From Noviherbaspirillum saxi (GTDB lineage: Bacteria; Pseudomonadota; Gammaproteobacteria; Burkholderiales; Burkholderiaceae_D), in assembly GCF_003591035.1 (NCBI RefSeq), contig NZ_QYUO01000001.1, forward strand, positions 2,728,001 through 2,792,000: a stretch of DNA of 64,000 nucleotides, written 5' to 3'. Every line of letters begins with the position of its first letter. The stretch's first letter is position 1. Position numbers and translations under genes: made by a program. Below are positions 43,983 through 53,319 of this stretch, in pieces. The notes under the pieces are model-generated. The model was not told where the DNA came from, did no database searches, and saw nothing but the letters and a program-made list of their open reading frames with translations.

Positions 43983-45240
43983 ACAAACACTTTCCTGGGA
44001 CAGCTTGTGGACCAACGTCCACCTGGCCACGCTCGCCGATGGCGACAGCTATGGCGAGATACCCGACGCCGCGATCGCGGTACGCGATGGCCGCATCGCC
44101 TGGCTCGGACCACGCGCCGAACTGCCGGCCGGCCACGACAGCAAGGTCGAATACGATGGCGCGGGTTGCTGGCTGACGCCCGGCCTGGTCGATTGCCATA
44201 CGCATATCGTCTACGCCGGCAATCGCAGCGCGGAGTTCGAAGCAAGGCTCAATGGCGCAAGCTATGAAGACATTGCCCGCAGCGGCGGCGGCATCATGTC
44301 GACCGTGCGCGCGACCCGGGCCGCAACCGAACAAGCTTTGTACGACGCCAGTGTGCCGCGTGTGCGCGCCTTGCTGGCCGAAGGCGTCACCACGCTGGAA
44401 ATCAAATCCGGTTACGGGCTGGACTTTGCGACAGAAGCCAAGATGCTCAGGGTCGCGCGCCGCATCGGCGTCGACCTGCCGGTGCACGTGAGCACCACTT
44501 TCCTGGGCGCGCATGCCTTGCCGCCCGAATACGCCGATGCGCCGGAGCGCTACCTCGATAGCGTGTGCGACCAGATGCTGCCGGCACTGGCCGCCGAAGG
44601 CTTAGTCGACGCGGTCGATGCCTTTTGCGAAAAGATAGGCTTCAGTGCGGCGCAAACCGAACGCGTGTTCCAGGCGGCGCAACGCCATGGCTTGCCGGTC
44701 AAGCTGCATGCGGAGCAATTGTCCGATCAGGGCGGCGCCGCACTCACTGCCCGTTATCGCGGCTTGTCCGCCGATCATCTGGAATACCTGTCGCAGTCAG
44801 GCATCGATGCCATGGCGGAGGCCGGCACGGTGGCGGTACTGCTGCCAGGCGCATTCTATTTTTTGCGCGAAACCATGCTTCCGCCGCTGGCCGCATTGCG
44901 CACCGCGCGCGTACCGATCGCGCTATCCACCGATTGCAATCCCGGCACCTCGCCAATGACGTCGCTGCTGCTGGTAATGAACATGGCTTGCACCCTGTTT
45001 CGCATGACGCCGCTGGAAGCATTGGCTGGCGTCACCAACAATGCGGCGGCGGCGCTTGGCCTGCAGCATGAAATCGGCTCGCTGGCAGTCGGAAAACGCG
45101 CCGATTTTGCGCTCTGGGCAATCGACCGCCCCGGCGACCTGGCGTATGGCATAGGCGGCAACCCTTGCCGCTGGGTGGTCAATGCTGGACGGCGGCGTGG
45201 TCGTGATGCGATCGCCGCAGATCGGCAATCAGGCGCGTGA
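43966..45240 (+). CDS. hutI: Imidazolonepropionase
   Basis: This metal-dependent amidohydrolase opens imidazolone-5-propionate to N-formimidoylglutamate. The protein is 424 aa. The metal motif is [13 protein letters not shown], the second-His region is [31 protein letters not shown] carries a third His, and [10 protein letters not shown] holds the catalytic Asp. The last 17 residues ([16 protein letters not shown]) look unlike the family; the neighbouring frame reads [18 protein letters not shown], so a small 3' frameshift is possible. It is the last gene of the operon. Confidence 0.94.
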   Translation: MPTTNKQTLSWDSLWTNVHLATLADGDSYGEIPDAAIAVRDGRIAWLGPRAELPAGHDSKVEYDGAGCWLTPGLVDCHTHIVYAGNRSAEFEARLNGASYEDIARSGGGIMSTVRATRAATEQALYDASVPRVRALLAEGVTTLEIKSGYGLDFATEAKMLRVARRIGVDLPVHVSTTFLGAHALPPEYADAPERYLDSVCDQMLPALAAEGLVDAVDAFCEKIGFSAAQTERVFQAAQRHGLPVKLHAEQLSDQGGAALTARYRGLSADHLEYLSQSGIDAMAEAGTVAVLLPGAFYFLRETMLPPLAALRTARVPIALSTDCNPGTSPMTSLLLVMNMACTLFRMTPLEALAGVTNNAAAALGLQHEIGSLAVGKRADFALWAIDRPGDLAYGIGGNPCRWVVNAGRRRGRDAIAADRQSGA

Positions 45241-45301
45241 GTTTTTCTCAGCGCGGCGGTTCGTTTTACGACGGGTGGACGGGCTTTAGGAATTGGCGAG
45301 C

Positions 45302-45420
45302 GCCCTCACCCCCAGCCCCTCTCCCGCTCGCGGGAGAGGGGAGTTTGATGCGAAATTTTGGCTAAGGTGATGACTTCCGGACTCCCTCTCCCGCAAGCGG
45401 GAGAGGGCTGGGGTGAGGGT
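45302..45420. repeat. Inverted pair of CCCTCACCCC-type hairpin repeats
   Basis: The first unit (45302-45341) has arms CCCCTCTCCCGC (45316-45327) and GCGGGAGAGGGG (45330-45341). The second (45384-45420) has arms at 45384-45394 and 45397-45407, then GGGGTGAGGG, so it is in the opposite orientation. Together they could form one larger fold. They lie just after the hut operon stop and before a convergent gene, where they may act in transcript end formation. Confidence 0.8.
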
Positions 45421-45440
45421 GCCTGCCAAACCACCCACCA

Positions 45441-45809
45441 TCAAACCAGCGCCGAATAAATCACCTCCAGCACCGCCTCAGTCTCGCTCAATACCTCATT
45501 ATTCCAAAAGCGCAATACACGAATCCCCCGATTTTCCAGCCATGCATCGCGTGTCTGATCATAGACCAGCGCCTCGCCATGCTGACCGCCATCCAGCTCG
45601 ACCGCCAGACGCTTGTCGTCGCAATAAAAATCGAGGATATAGCGGCCGACCGGATGTTGCCGCCGAAACTTGGCGCTGGCAAGGCGGCGGTTGCGCAGCA
45701 GTTGCCACATCAAGGCTTCCGCATCGGTCATGTTGCGTCGCATCTGTCGGGAGAAGGTTCGCAGATCCTCGGGTAGACGTGCTGGGTGGTGTGGGCTTGG
45801 GGTTTCCAA
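45441..45809 (-). CDS. DUF559 (VSR-like endonuclease fold) domain protein
   Basis: The protein is 122 aa. The DUF559 pattern is clear: MTDAEALMWQLLRNRRLASAKFRRQHPVGRYILDFYCDDKRLAVELDGGQHGEALVYDQTRDAWLENRGIRVLRFWNNEVL. The Asp, Glu-Leu-Asp-Gly and Gln-His residues match the PD-(D/E)XK-type site of Vsr-related nucleases. The frame starts at TTG 45809; ATG 45743 is a possible shorter start. Such genes are often found singly next to repeats; the function is not established. It is bracketed on both sides by hairpin repeats. Confidence 0.88.
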   Translation of the reverse strand: METPSPHHPARLPEDLRTFSRQMRRNMTDAEALMWQLLRNRRLASAKFRRQHPVGRYILDFYCDDKRLAVELDGGQHGEALVYDQTRDAWLENRGIRVLRFWNNEVLSETEAVLEVIYSALV

Positions 45810-45853
45810 TAAATTTATCGATATAGGTTTTTACGTTGAGCTGTCTTGACTAC

Positions 45854-46018
45854 CACCCTCACCCCTCTCCCGCTGAGGTTTACCCACAAATCAGCGTTGT
45901 GTTTTTCTCCCTTCTCCCGTAGGCGGGAGAAGGGTTGGGGATGAGGGTGATTGCCAAGTCAAGTTACCGTTGCAGGCACCCTCACCCCCAGCCCCTCTCC
46001 CGCCAGCGGGAGAGGGGT
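45854..46018. repeat. Cluster of CCCTCACCCC-type hairpin repeats
   Basis: Three units are present: a half unit CACCCTCACCCCTCTCCCGC near 45854-45873; a hairpin CCCTTCTCCCG/CGGGAGAAGGG at 45909-45934 followed by GGGGATGAGGG; and a full unit with arms CCCCTCTCCCGC (45992-46003) and GCGGGAGAGGGG (46006-46017). Orientation alternates between units. The cluster occupies the whole gap between the DUF559 gene and waaF. Confidence 0.78.
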
Positions 46019-46038
46019 AATATTCCATACAGCGTGCA

Positions 46039-47085
46039 CTAGTCTTTTTGCATCATCCTGCTCACCGGTTGCCACACCATCTCCGGCGTAATCTCCCGCA
46101 TGCAGCGATGATGCCCAAGCGGACATTCGCGCTGTTTGCAGGGCGCGCATTCCAGCGTCAAGTACAGCGATTCGGCCACATCGGAAAACGGCGGCGCGTG
46201 CAGCGGATCGGTGGGGCCATAGATCGCGACGATGGGACGGTTGAGCGCCGAGGCGATATGCAACAAGCCGGAATCATTGCTGACCATCGCATCGGCCCGC
46301 GCAATCAACGCCACCGCTTCATCCAGCGCAGTCACCCCGGCCAGATTGAACAGGCCCGGCGCCTGCGCAAGAATTTCATCACAGACTTCCTTATCCTTGC
46401 CCGAACCCATCAATGCAATCTGCACCTGCGGACGGTCCTGCATGATGCGCATCGCCAGTTGCGCGAAATGCGCAGCCGGCCAGCGCTTGGCCGTACCAAA
46501 TTCGGCGCCGGGTGCAAACAGGACCAGCGGCCGGTCGACACGCAAGCCGGCCCGCGACACCACTTCCTGCATGCGTTCGTCGGAAACGTAAAGAGCCGGT
46601 CGCGGCAGCGCGGAGGGCGCCGGCACATCGGCACGCGGCATGTCGGCGAGCGCCGCATAAAACGACACCATCGGACGCTGCGCATCGCGATTGTCGTGAT
46701 GCATCACATTCAGCAAGCCATACCGCATCTCACCCTTGTAGCCGACCCGTTTCGGAATACCGGCCAGCCAGGGAATCAATGCAAACTTCAGTGTATTCGG
46801 CAACACATAGGCATCCGCATAGCCACGCTGCTTGAGCATGCGCGCATATTCGCGCCGTTCGCGCAATTGCAGCGCGCCATGCCGGAACGGCGCTTCCAGC
46901 ACGGTATCGACTTCGCGCATTGCGCGCCATACCGGCGCCACCCATTTCGGCGCCAGCACATCGATAGGCCGCTGCGGATGCTGGTCCTTGAGCACGCGCA
47001 GCAGCGGCTGGGCCATCACCGCATCGCCGATCCAGTTGGGTGAAATCACCAGCGTACGGGCCACATCTTGGAGCGGGACGGTCAT
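46039..47085 (-). CDS. waaF: Lipopolysaccharide heptosyltransferase II
   Basis: This GT9-family enzyme adds the second heptose to the LPS inner core at the cytoplasmic face of the inner membrane. The protein is 348 aa. Characteristic segments are LVISPNWIGDAVMAQPLLRVL at the N-terminus, LFAPGAEFGTAKRWPAAHFAQLA, SNDSGLLHIASALNRPIVAIYGPTDP and the terminal CAPCKQRECPLGHHRCM cysteine cluster typical of WaaF. Its start overlaps the upstream gene by 4 bp, so it is the last gene of the msbA operon. Confidence 0.95.
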   Translation of the reverse strand: MTVPLQDVARTLVISPNWIGDAVMAQPLLRVLKDQHPQRPIDVLAPKWVAPVWRAMREVDTVLEAPFRHGALQLRERREYARMLKQRGYADAYVLPNTLKFALIPWLAGIPKRVGYKGEMRYGLLNVMHHDNRDAQRPMVSFYAALADMPRADVPAPSALPRPALYVSDERMQEVVSRAGLRVDRPLVLFAPGAEFGTAKRWPAAHFAQLAMRIMQDRPQVQIALMGSGKDKEVCDEILAQAPGLFNLAGVTALDEAVALIARADAMVSNDSGLLHIASALNRPIVAIYGPTDPLHAPPFSDVAESLYLTLECAPCKQRECPLGHHRCMREITPEMVWQPVSRMMQKD

Positions 47086-47663
47086 TTGCGCGGCACGCGG
47101 CCCATCAGGAAGAATTCTTCGTTCGGCCGCATCGAGATCACATTCGCCATGCGGTTGGACAAGCCGAAGAAGGCGGTGATCGCCGCAATGTCCCAGATGT
47201 CTTCGTCATCGAAGCCATGAGCGCGCAGGGCTGCATAGTCATCGTCATTCACCGCTTGCGAATCGAGGCAGACTTTGATCGCAAAATCCAGCATCGCCTT
47301 CTGGCGCGGTGCGATATCGGCCTTGAGATGATTGACTGCAACCTGGTCGGCGACCAGCGGCTGCTTGGCATAGATGCGCAGTAAGGCCCCATGCGCAACC
47401 ACACAGTACAGGCAATTGTTCTTGGCACTGGTGGCGGTGACGATCATTTCGCGGTCGGCCTTGCTGAGGCTGCCGGTTTCCTTGAGCATCAATGCATCGT
47501 GATAGGCAAAGAAGGCGCGGAATTCCGCAGGCCGGTGAGCGAGCGTGATGAAGACATTCGGCACGAAGCCGGCTTTTTCCTGCACCGCCAGAATCGTCGT
47601 GCGTATATCCTCCGGCAAGTCTTTCAGTTCGGGAACGGGAAAGCGGGATATGGCTTGGCTCAT
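47082..47663 (-). CDS. Peroxidase-related enzyme of the carboxymuconolactone decarboxylase superfamily
   Basis: The protein is 193 aa. The redox helix is NNCLYCVVAHGALLRIYAKQP (Cys-x-x-Cys and downstream His). The long-form features FDDEDIWDIAAITAFFGLSNRMANVISMRPNEEF are typical of the uncharacterised peroxidase-related subfamily. Start and stop each overlap a neighbour by 4 bp (msbA upstream, waaF downstream), so it is translated as part of an envelope operon, which is an unexpected partner for LPS genes. Confidence 0.9.
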   Translation of the reverse strand: MSQAISRFPVPELKDLPEDIRTTILAVQEKAGFVPNVFITLAHRPAEFRAFFAYHDALMLKETGSLSKADREMIVTATSAKNNCLYCVVAHGALLRIYAKQPLVADQVAVNHLKADIAPRQKAMLDFAIKVCLDSQAVNDDDYAALRAHGFDDEDIWDIAAITAFFGLSNRMANVISMRPNEEFFLMGRVPRK

Positions 47664-49399
47664 GATGCGATTTCCTTTGCAAATTGCAGGTGGTAGAGGT
47701 TGGCATACACGCCATTCTTTTCCAGCAGCCCGGCGTGGGTGCCGCTTTCAACAATATGTCCGCCGACCAGCACCACGATGCGGTCCGCGCGTTCGATGGT
47801 GGACAGGCGGTGCGCAATGACCAGCGTGGTGCGGCCCTGCATCAGTTCATCGAGCGCAGCCTGCACCGCGCGTTCGGATTCGGTATCGAGCGCCGAGGTG
47901 GCTTCGTCCAGAATCAGGAGTGGCGCATCCTTGTAGATGGCGCGGGCAATCGCCAGGCGCTGGCGCTGGCCGCCCGACAACCGGCTGCCGTTGTCGCCTA
48001 TCATCGTATCCAGCCCCTCCGGCAGCCGGGCCACGACATCGCTCAGGTGCGCGGCGCGCACCGCTGCCTCGATGCGTGCACGATCGGGCGCCACATCGCC
48101 GTAGGCGATGTTGGAAGCCAGCGTGTCATCGAACAGTACAACGTTCTGGCTGACCATCGCAATCTGCGCGCGCAGACTGTCGAGCGCGATCGATCCGATA
48201 GGCTCGCCGTCGAGGCGGATTTCGCCAGCGCTGGCGCGATGGAATTCCGGCACCAGGTTGACCAGCGTGGACTTGCCCCCGCCCGACATGCCGACAAAGG
48301 CCACGGTTTCACCGGGTTGCACGCTCAGGTTGATGCCAGCTAGCGCCGATTGCGACTGACCCGGATAGATAAAGCCGACATCGACAAAATCCAGACGGCC
48401 CTTGGCGCGGGCGGCGAGCTTCTTGCCGCCGGTGCGTTCGGGATGGGCATCGATCAGATTGAACACCGCCTCGGCTGCCGCCAGTCCGCGCTGCAGCGGA
48501 CCATTGACCTCGGCCACGCGCTTGAGCGGCGCCAGCAGCATCAGCATCGCCGTGATGAAGGAGACGAAGCCGCCGACCGTGGTCTGGTTCTGGCTCGACT
48601 GGATCAAGGCGATCACGATGACCACCGCGACGGCAGTCGCAGCCATCACCTGGGTGATCGGCACGGTCGCCGCATAGGTGCTGGCCATGCGCATCGAATA
48701 GCGGCGCAGCTTGCTGGCACGGCGTTCAAAGCGGTCTTGTTCATAACGGCTGCCGCCGAAAATCTTGATCACCTGGTTGGCGCGGGTCGTCTCTTCGATG
48801 ACCTGGGTCAGTTCATTGTTGACCTCCTGGAATTCGCGCGTCAGCCGGCGCAGCCGCTTGCCGGTCTGCCGCACCACCACTGCGGTCAGCGGCAACAGCA
48901 CCAGCGCGATGATGGTGAGCCGCCAGTTCAGCCAGATCAGATAGCCCATCAGTCCAACCACCGTCAACGCATCGCGGATCGCCGAGGTCAATACATTGCG
49001 GATCATGTCGACGATCTGCTGTACTTCAAACATCATCGAGTTGATGATTTTGCCGACAGAGTTGGTCGTGTAATAACTCGCCGGTACATCGAGCATGCGC
49101 GCGAACATCTGCCCGCGCAACAGGCTCAGCAGTTGCGTGGTAATCCAGGTCATCAGGTAACTGGTGGCAAAGGTGGAGATGCCGCGCAGTACGAAAATGC
49201 CGACAATGGCGACCGGAACCAGCCAGAGCTGGAACGTCGGCTGGCCGCCGAAACCCTTGTCGAGCAAGACCTTCAGCACGGCGGGAAACATCGGCTCGGT
49301 GGCGGCGGTGATAATCATGCCGATGAACGCCAGCAGCAGGCGCCCCTTGTACGGCCCTACCATGCGAAACAGCCGTATCAGGTTTGGGGGCAAATTCAT
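47660..49399 (-). CDS. msbA: Lipid A/LPS flippase MsbA
   Basis: This homodimeric ABC exporter flips lipid A-core across the inner membrane. The protein is 579 aa, the standard length. The six-helix domain (about 1-320) includes the YTTNSVGKIINSMMFEVQQIVDMIRNVLTSAIRD coupling region. The ATPase domain has Walker A GMSGGGKST, signature RLSGGQRQRLAIARAI, Walker B LLILDEATSALD and H-loop IAHRLSTIERAD. It is the first gene of a three-gene operon with the peroxidase-related gene and waaF. Confidence 0.95.
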   Translation of the reverse strand: MNLPPNLIRLFRMVGPYKGRLLLAFIGMIITAATEPMFPAVLKVLLDKGFGGQPTFQLWLVPVAIVGIFVLRGISTFATSYLMTWITTQLLSLLRGQMFARMLDVPASYYTTNSVGKIINSMMFEVQQIVDMIRNVLTSAIRDALTVVGLMGYLIWLNWRLTIIALVLLPLTAVVVRQTGKRLRRLTREFQEVNNELTQVIEETTRANQVIKIFGGSRYEQDRFERRASKLRRYSMRMASTYAATVPITQVMAATAVAVVIVIALIQSSQNQTTVGGFVSFITAMLMLLAPLKRVAEVNGPLQRGLAAAEAVFNLIDAHPERTGGKKLAARAKGRLDFVDVGFIYPGQSQSALAGINLSVQPGETVAFVGMSGGGKSTLVNLVPEFHRASAGEIRLDGEPIGSIALDSLRAQIAMVSQNVVLFDDTLASNIAYGDVAPDRARIEAAVRAAHLSDVVARLPEGLDTMIGDNGSRLSGGQRQRLAIARAIYKDAPLLILDEATSALDTESERAVQAALDELMQGRTTLVIAHRLSTIERADRIVVLVGGHIVESGTHAGLLEKNGVYANLYHLQFAKEIAS

Positions 49400-49624
49400 A
49401 AATCAGCTCGGTGCCCGGACGCGTACGCCGTCATGCCGACGACGCGCCTCCGGAAGGTGAATAAGGGAAACCCGGGAGGTCCCGGGTCGCTGGCCGTAGA
49501 TTATAGAGGAAGCGATGGCCGGCAACAGTGCCTACATGCTCGGACAGCCCGGTCCGGTATACTGCGTCCCGGCCCGGTGTTGCCTGCCGGGATAAACGCA
49601 ATCCATCCTTGCCAATCAGTCATC

Positions 49625-50485
49625 ATGCTCATTTCGGTCATTGTCACCACCTATAACCGCCCCGATGCGCTCGCGGCGGTGGTCCATGCCCTGCTGGCCC
49701 AGACCGACCCGGATTTCGAGGTCATCATCGCGGATGACGGCTCGAAGCAGCAGACACGCAATGCGCTGCAGGCATTTGCGGCAGTGCCGCATGGGCCCGG
49801 CCTGCGGCGGCTGGTCCATGCTTGGCAGCCGGATGACGGTTTCCGGGCATCGGCTGCCCGCAACCTCGGCGTATTCGCAGCCAGGGGCGATTATCTGGTA
49901 TTCCTGGATGGCGACTGCATACCCCGGCCGGATTACGTCGCGCGTCACCGCCTGCTAGCCGAGCGCGGCTTCATGGTGTCGGGCAGCCGGGTATTGCTGT
50001 CCGAACAATTCACCGGCGAACTCCTGTCCGGGGCTGCGACCACACCGGCGCACCGGCGCGGTTTCGCTTACTGGCTGATGCAACGCCTGACCGGCAAGAC
50101 CAACAAGGTCGTCCCGCTGCTGCATTTTCCCGATACGCCGATGCGCCATTACCGCGCCGTCAAGTGGAACCGCATCAAGAGCTGCAATCTGGCGATCTGG
50201 CGGGACGACTACGCGGCGGTCGATGGCTTCGATGAAAGCTTCGTCGGCTGGGGCCATGAAGACGCCGACCTGGTATTGCGCCTGGCGCGTCATGGCGTAC
50301 GGCGCAAGGGCGGCGCTTTTTCGACTGAAGTCTTTCACCTCTGGCATCGAGAGAATACGCGTGCCACCGAATCCGAAAACCGCAAGCGGGTGGAAGAACG
50401 CATGAAGACCGGCGTTACCCTGGCCGAGGTCGGTCTGTCCGCGCATCCGAAGGCGGAGGATAAGCTCATTACGATAGTTGAATGA
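49625..50485 (+). CDS. Family 2 glycosyltransferase with galactosyltransferase-like C-terminus
   Basis: The protein is 286 aa from ATG 49625; the open frame reaches back to 48350 through msbA, but only this start gives the GT-A fold opening LISVIVTTYNRPDALAAVVHALL. The nucleotide-binding IADDGS, the metal motif FLDGDCIPRP (DxD) and the acceptor segment GFDESFVGWGHEDADLVLRLARHG are visible. The W-G-H-E-D motif is typical of the N-terminal-galactosyltransferase-like GT2 group in LPS or capsule synthesis. It is divergent from msbA with 225 bp between them. Confidence 0.9.
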   Translation: MLISVIVTTYNRPDALAAVVHALLAQTDPDFEVIIADDGSKQQTRNALQAFAAVPHGPGLRRLVHAWQPDDGFRASAARNLGVFAARGDYLVFLDGDCIPRPDYVARHRLLAERGFMVSGSRVLLSEQFTGELLSGAATTPAHRRGFAYWLMQRLTGKTNKVVPLLHFPDTPMRHYRAVKWNRIKSCNLAIWRDDYAAVDGFDESFVGWGHEDADLVLRLARHGVRRKGGAFSTEVFHLWHRENTRATESENRKRVEERMKTGVTLAEVGLSAHPKAEDKLITIVE

Positions 50486-50516
50486 CGCCGGCTTGTCGTA
50501 TTGACGATTCGATAAT

Positions 50517-52202
50517 CTACTGTGTTTTCTCGTTCAAGAAGCGCGGCGCCAGCACCCGATATCCATCCGTAGTTGCGGCATAATCCACGCTATCTCGCTG
50601 TCGCTGCGCCACTTCCCACAACTCGTCATTCTCGAACACGTACAAGGTATCCGCACTCAGCTTGCCGGTCCGAACCGCTTGTTCCACCTGCTGGCGTGCC
50701 TGGGTTTGCCTTGCCTCGCTCACCCTGGCGAAATAGCCGACATTGATCGTCATACCGTTACTTCCCACAAAATACGCCAGTTGCACATAACCCTTGGGGG
50801 CGTTGTACGGCAGCACATACACGACGTGTCTGTACTTCCGTGCGAACTCATTCCATATCGGCGACTGCAGCTCGGCGGCGCGCGCCGGGGCGTGGCCGAA
50901 TTTGTCGCGGAAGAAGCGGAAGGCATCGTTGGTATCCGCCAGTTGCACGCATAGCAAGCCGAGCGACAGCAGCAATGCGGGCCGTTTCGGCAAGCGGGTA
51001 AAGATGGCAACCAGTACGCCGAGATACAACAGGTAATACGCCAGCCAGGCCATCCTGCCGGTCGCACGAAAGGTCGCGGCAATTCCGGCAAGCGGCGCCG
51101 GCAATGCATACGAAAACCACTCCGTGCCGCCCAATGCCACCTGGTTCGATACCGCATAGACGAGCAGCGCGACGGCGATCAGCAGCAAAGGAAACCATTG
51201 GTACGAAGTCCTGTTTCTGTGCGACCCGCGCAAGTAAAGAACCAGGGCCACCGGCGTCAATAACAACATGCCCAGTCCGGGAAACGCAAAACCTTCGTAG
51301 TCGCCGTCGGTCTGCGGCAAATTGGGCGCCAGACGCGACCAGATTTCTTCCGGGTCGAATACCGACAACAGATTCATCCGGTAGAGCACGGTTGCACTGC
51401 CCTTCAGCCCTTCACCTTCGATCATGAAATAGCCGGCCGCCCACATCACGAGCAACACGCCCGCGCCTCCCGCGGCGAGCGACAGGACAGCCCGAACCAT
51501 GCCGATTTCCTTGCGAACCAGCTTTTGCAGGAGGTCGGCGGCCCAGATCGCGCCTGCCAGCAATAACAGATAGGCATGCACCAGCGCAGCCGCCGACAGG
51601 AGCAGCAGCCATCGCGTGAATGAAAATGATCTGGAAAAATACAGGCACAAGCCCGCAATCAATATCCATTGCCCGCATAGCGCATAGTGTCCATACAAGC
51701 GCCAGAGAAAAACCGGCGCAACGGCAAAAAATGCACAGCCGACCACGCGCAGCCAGCGGTCTTCGGTAAAGCGCGCGAGCAGTCTGCCGGCAAATACCGC
51801 CTGCAATACAAAGCACAGCAGCAGCCATAAGCCTATGTATTGAAAGGTCGCAGGCAGCAGCGCGGCAAAGGGCTTGAACAACAGCGCAAGCAACGGTATC
51901 GAATCGCTGAATACCACCGAACTGCCGATCTCGGCGCCATATGCCGGATTGGCTCCCAAGGGCCATTGCAGCAATGGCGTACTACGGAAAAAATGCCAGC
52001 CCAGAAAAAACGTCGCCGGATCCTGTTGCCATAGCCAGTCGATATACTTTGGCCTGAGCAGGCGCCCGCCCGTGCTCAGCAGAAACGCGGCAATGCCGAC
52101 CAGAACAGCCAATGCGGTATCGAACCAATCCGTCGTCCGGCCTTCCCGTTCCGCATGAAACGGAGCCGCCTCGAACGCGGCGCCTTGTGAAAATCGCTTC
52201 AT
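50517..52202 (-). CDS. DUF6311-type multi-pass membrane protein, probable glycan assembly
   Basis: The protein is 561 aa from ATG 52202, which overlaps the GtrA stop as ATGA; GTG 52214 is also in frame. It has eleven or more predicted helices. The early periplasmic loop DPATFFLGWHFFRSTPLLQWPLG and the Tyr-rich PTFQYIGLWLL stretch match the DUF6311 pattern, and the layout is that of GT-C type transferases. The C-terminal periplasmic part (about 440-561) is soluble. It is the last gene of an overlapping chain with GtrA, a methyltransferase and a GtrB-like GT2, suggesting addition of a sugar from a polyprenyl carrier. Confidence 0.82.
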   Translation of the reverse strand: MKRFSQGAAFEAAPFHAEREGRTTDWFDTALAVLVGIAAFLLSTGGRLLRPKYIDWLWQQDPATFFLGWHFFRSTPLLQWPLGANPAYGAEIGSSVVFSDSIPLLALLFKPFAALLPATFQYIGLWLLLCFVLQAVFAGRLLARFTEDRWLRVVGCAFFAVAPVFLWRLYGHYALCGQWILIAGLCLYFSRSFSFTRWLLLLSAAALVHAYLLLLAGAIWAADLLQKLVRKEIGMVRAVLSLAAGGAGVLLVMWAAGYFMIEGEGLKGSATVLYRMNLLSVFDPEEIWSRLAPNLPQTDGDYEGFAFPGLGMLLLTPVALVLYLRGSHRNRTSYQWFPLLLIAVALLVYAVSNQVALGGTEWFSYALPAPLAGIAATFRATGRMAWLAYYLLYLGVLVAIFTRLPKRPALLLSLGLLCVQLADTNDAFRFFRDKFGHAPARAAELQSPIWNEFARKYRHVVYVLPYNAPKGYVQLAYFVGSNGMTINVGYFARVSEARQTQARQQVEQAVRTGKLSADTLYVFENDELWEVAQRQRDSVDYAATTDGYRVLAPRFLNEKTQ

Positions 52203-52591
52203 CGGTAGGTCCACCTGCTATGCAATACGAAGGTGACCGGCGGGACCACCATCACGACAGCCGCGATGCCGATCCAATATGACCATCCGTAAGCGTCAGC
52301 CAGGCCGGACACTCCCATCGCCAGCAGACAGCCGGCGAGCGCCACCATGCAAAACCGATAGAAGCTGCGCGAGCGGAAACTACTGGAAAAACTCCAGCGG
52401 GTATTGATGAGGTAAGACGCGACCGTTGCGGTGACAAAGGCGATGCCGTTGGCATAGGCCGGATTGGGCCACAGGAAACGGATCACCGAAGCGGCGACCA
52501 GTACATGCAATCCCGTCACCAGCACACCGGAGACGAAAAAGCGCTGCGCCTGCCGCCATCGAAGGCCTGGTATCTGCCGGCTCATCGTCAC
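52199..52591 (-). CDS. GtrA family membrane protein (probable flippase of lipid-linked sugar)
   Basis: The protein is 130 aa with four helices. RFFVSGVLVTGLHVLVAASVIRF, FVTATVASYLINTRWSFSSS and VVPPVTFVLHSRWTYR are the GtrA pattern. GtrA-like proteins are thought to move polyprenyl-phosphate-linked sugars across the inner membrane. The GTG start overlaps the methyltransferase stop by 4 bp (GTGA); ATG 52585 is an alternative. Confidence 0.92.
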   Translation of the reverse strand: MTMSRQIPGLRWRQAQRFFVSGVLVTGLHVLVAASVIRFLWPNPAYANGIAFVTATVASYLINTRWSFSSSFRSRSFYRFCMVALAGCLLAMGVSGLADAYGWSYWIGIAAVVMVVPPVTFVLHSRWTYR

Positions 52592-53319
52592 GCGTGGCTG
52601 AGGACGGTAAGCACCGACACGCCGAACGGAAGGCTTAAACGCGGCAGCAGGAAACGTTCAGCGCCGAATACCGTGCGAAACGCATGATTGACTGCGGCAG
52701 GTGGCACCGCCGTGCCAGCCGGCGCACCGCGCGTCAGGCGCTCCTTGATGCGTAGTGCAGCAGCGAGCGGAAACAGCAGGGTATTGAAATAGGAAAGCCG
52801 CTCCACCGTGAAGCCGGCCTGCAGCGCCTTGGCTTTCAGTTCGGAGGCGGTATACCGGCGCTTGTGATGCAGGGCTTCGTCATGCCGACTCCATAGCCAC
52901 TGATAGGCGGGCACGGTAATGACGGCCCGCCCGTCGGGCCCAAGCAGCGTCTTGATCGCGGACAGCGTTTGACGGTCGTCATCGATATGCTCAAGCACGT
53001 CGAACAGGCACACCAGATCGAATTGTTGTCCGGCGAAGGGAATGTTTGCGGGACAGCTGCCGGCGCGAATATCGACACGGCCGGCGCTCTTGGATTGCGC
53101 GATGCCGCGCGCGACCTCGTCCATTTCCATTGCGCTGACCCGGCCAAGACCGGACAGCATCTCCAGATTGCCGCCGGTGCCGCACCCGAGTTCCAGGATG
53201 GCCGGATTCGGCGGCAACGGGAGCGTGTCGAGCAACGCCGACAAAATTGTGCGGCGGGCGGCGAACCACCAGTGCCGCTCTTCCGTCTCGGCCATCTCCA
53301 GATAGGCTTCAGGACTCAT
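52588..53319 (-). CDS. Class I SAM-dependent methyltransferase in the glycan cluster
   Basis: The protein is 243 aa. Motif I is AILELGCGTGGNL (near residue 40), with Asp/Glu at SAMEMDEVA and the post-motif FDLVCLFDVLEHIDDDRQTLSAI. The segment VPAYQWLWSRHDEALHHKRRYTASELKAKALQAGF is characteristic of methyltransferases found beside DPM1-like GT2 enzymes. The acceptor is unknown. It overlaps the GT2 stop by 11 bp and the GtrA start by 4 bp. Confidence 0.9.
   Translation of the reverse strand: MSPEAYLEMAETEERHWWFAARRTILSALLDTLPLPPNPAILELGCGTGGNLEMLSGLGRVSAMEMDEVARGIAQSKSAGRVDIRAGSCPANIPFAGQQFDLVCLFDVLEHIDDDRQTLSAIKTLLGPDGRAVITVPAYQWLWSRHDEALHHKRRYTASELKAKALQAGFTVERLSYFNTLLFPLAAALRIKERLTRGAPAGTAVPPAAVNHAFRTVFGAERFLLPRLSLPFGVSVLTVLSHA

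Noticed and set aside
45241..46030. CRISPR-like array of repeated units around the DUF559 gene
   Set aside because: Units are unevenly spaced, alternate in orientation, flank a gene and have no unique spacers of constant length.
48350..49624. N-terminal extension of the GT2 gene into msbA
   Set aside because: The 425 extra codons are antisense to msbA and low-complexity. The GT-A fold begins at ATG 49625.
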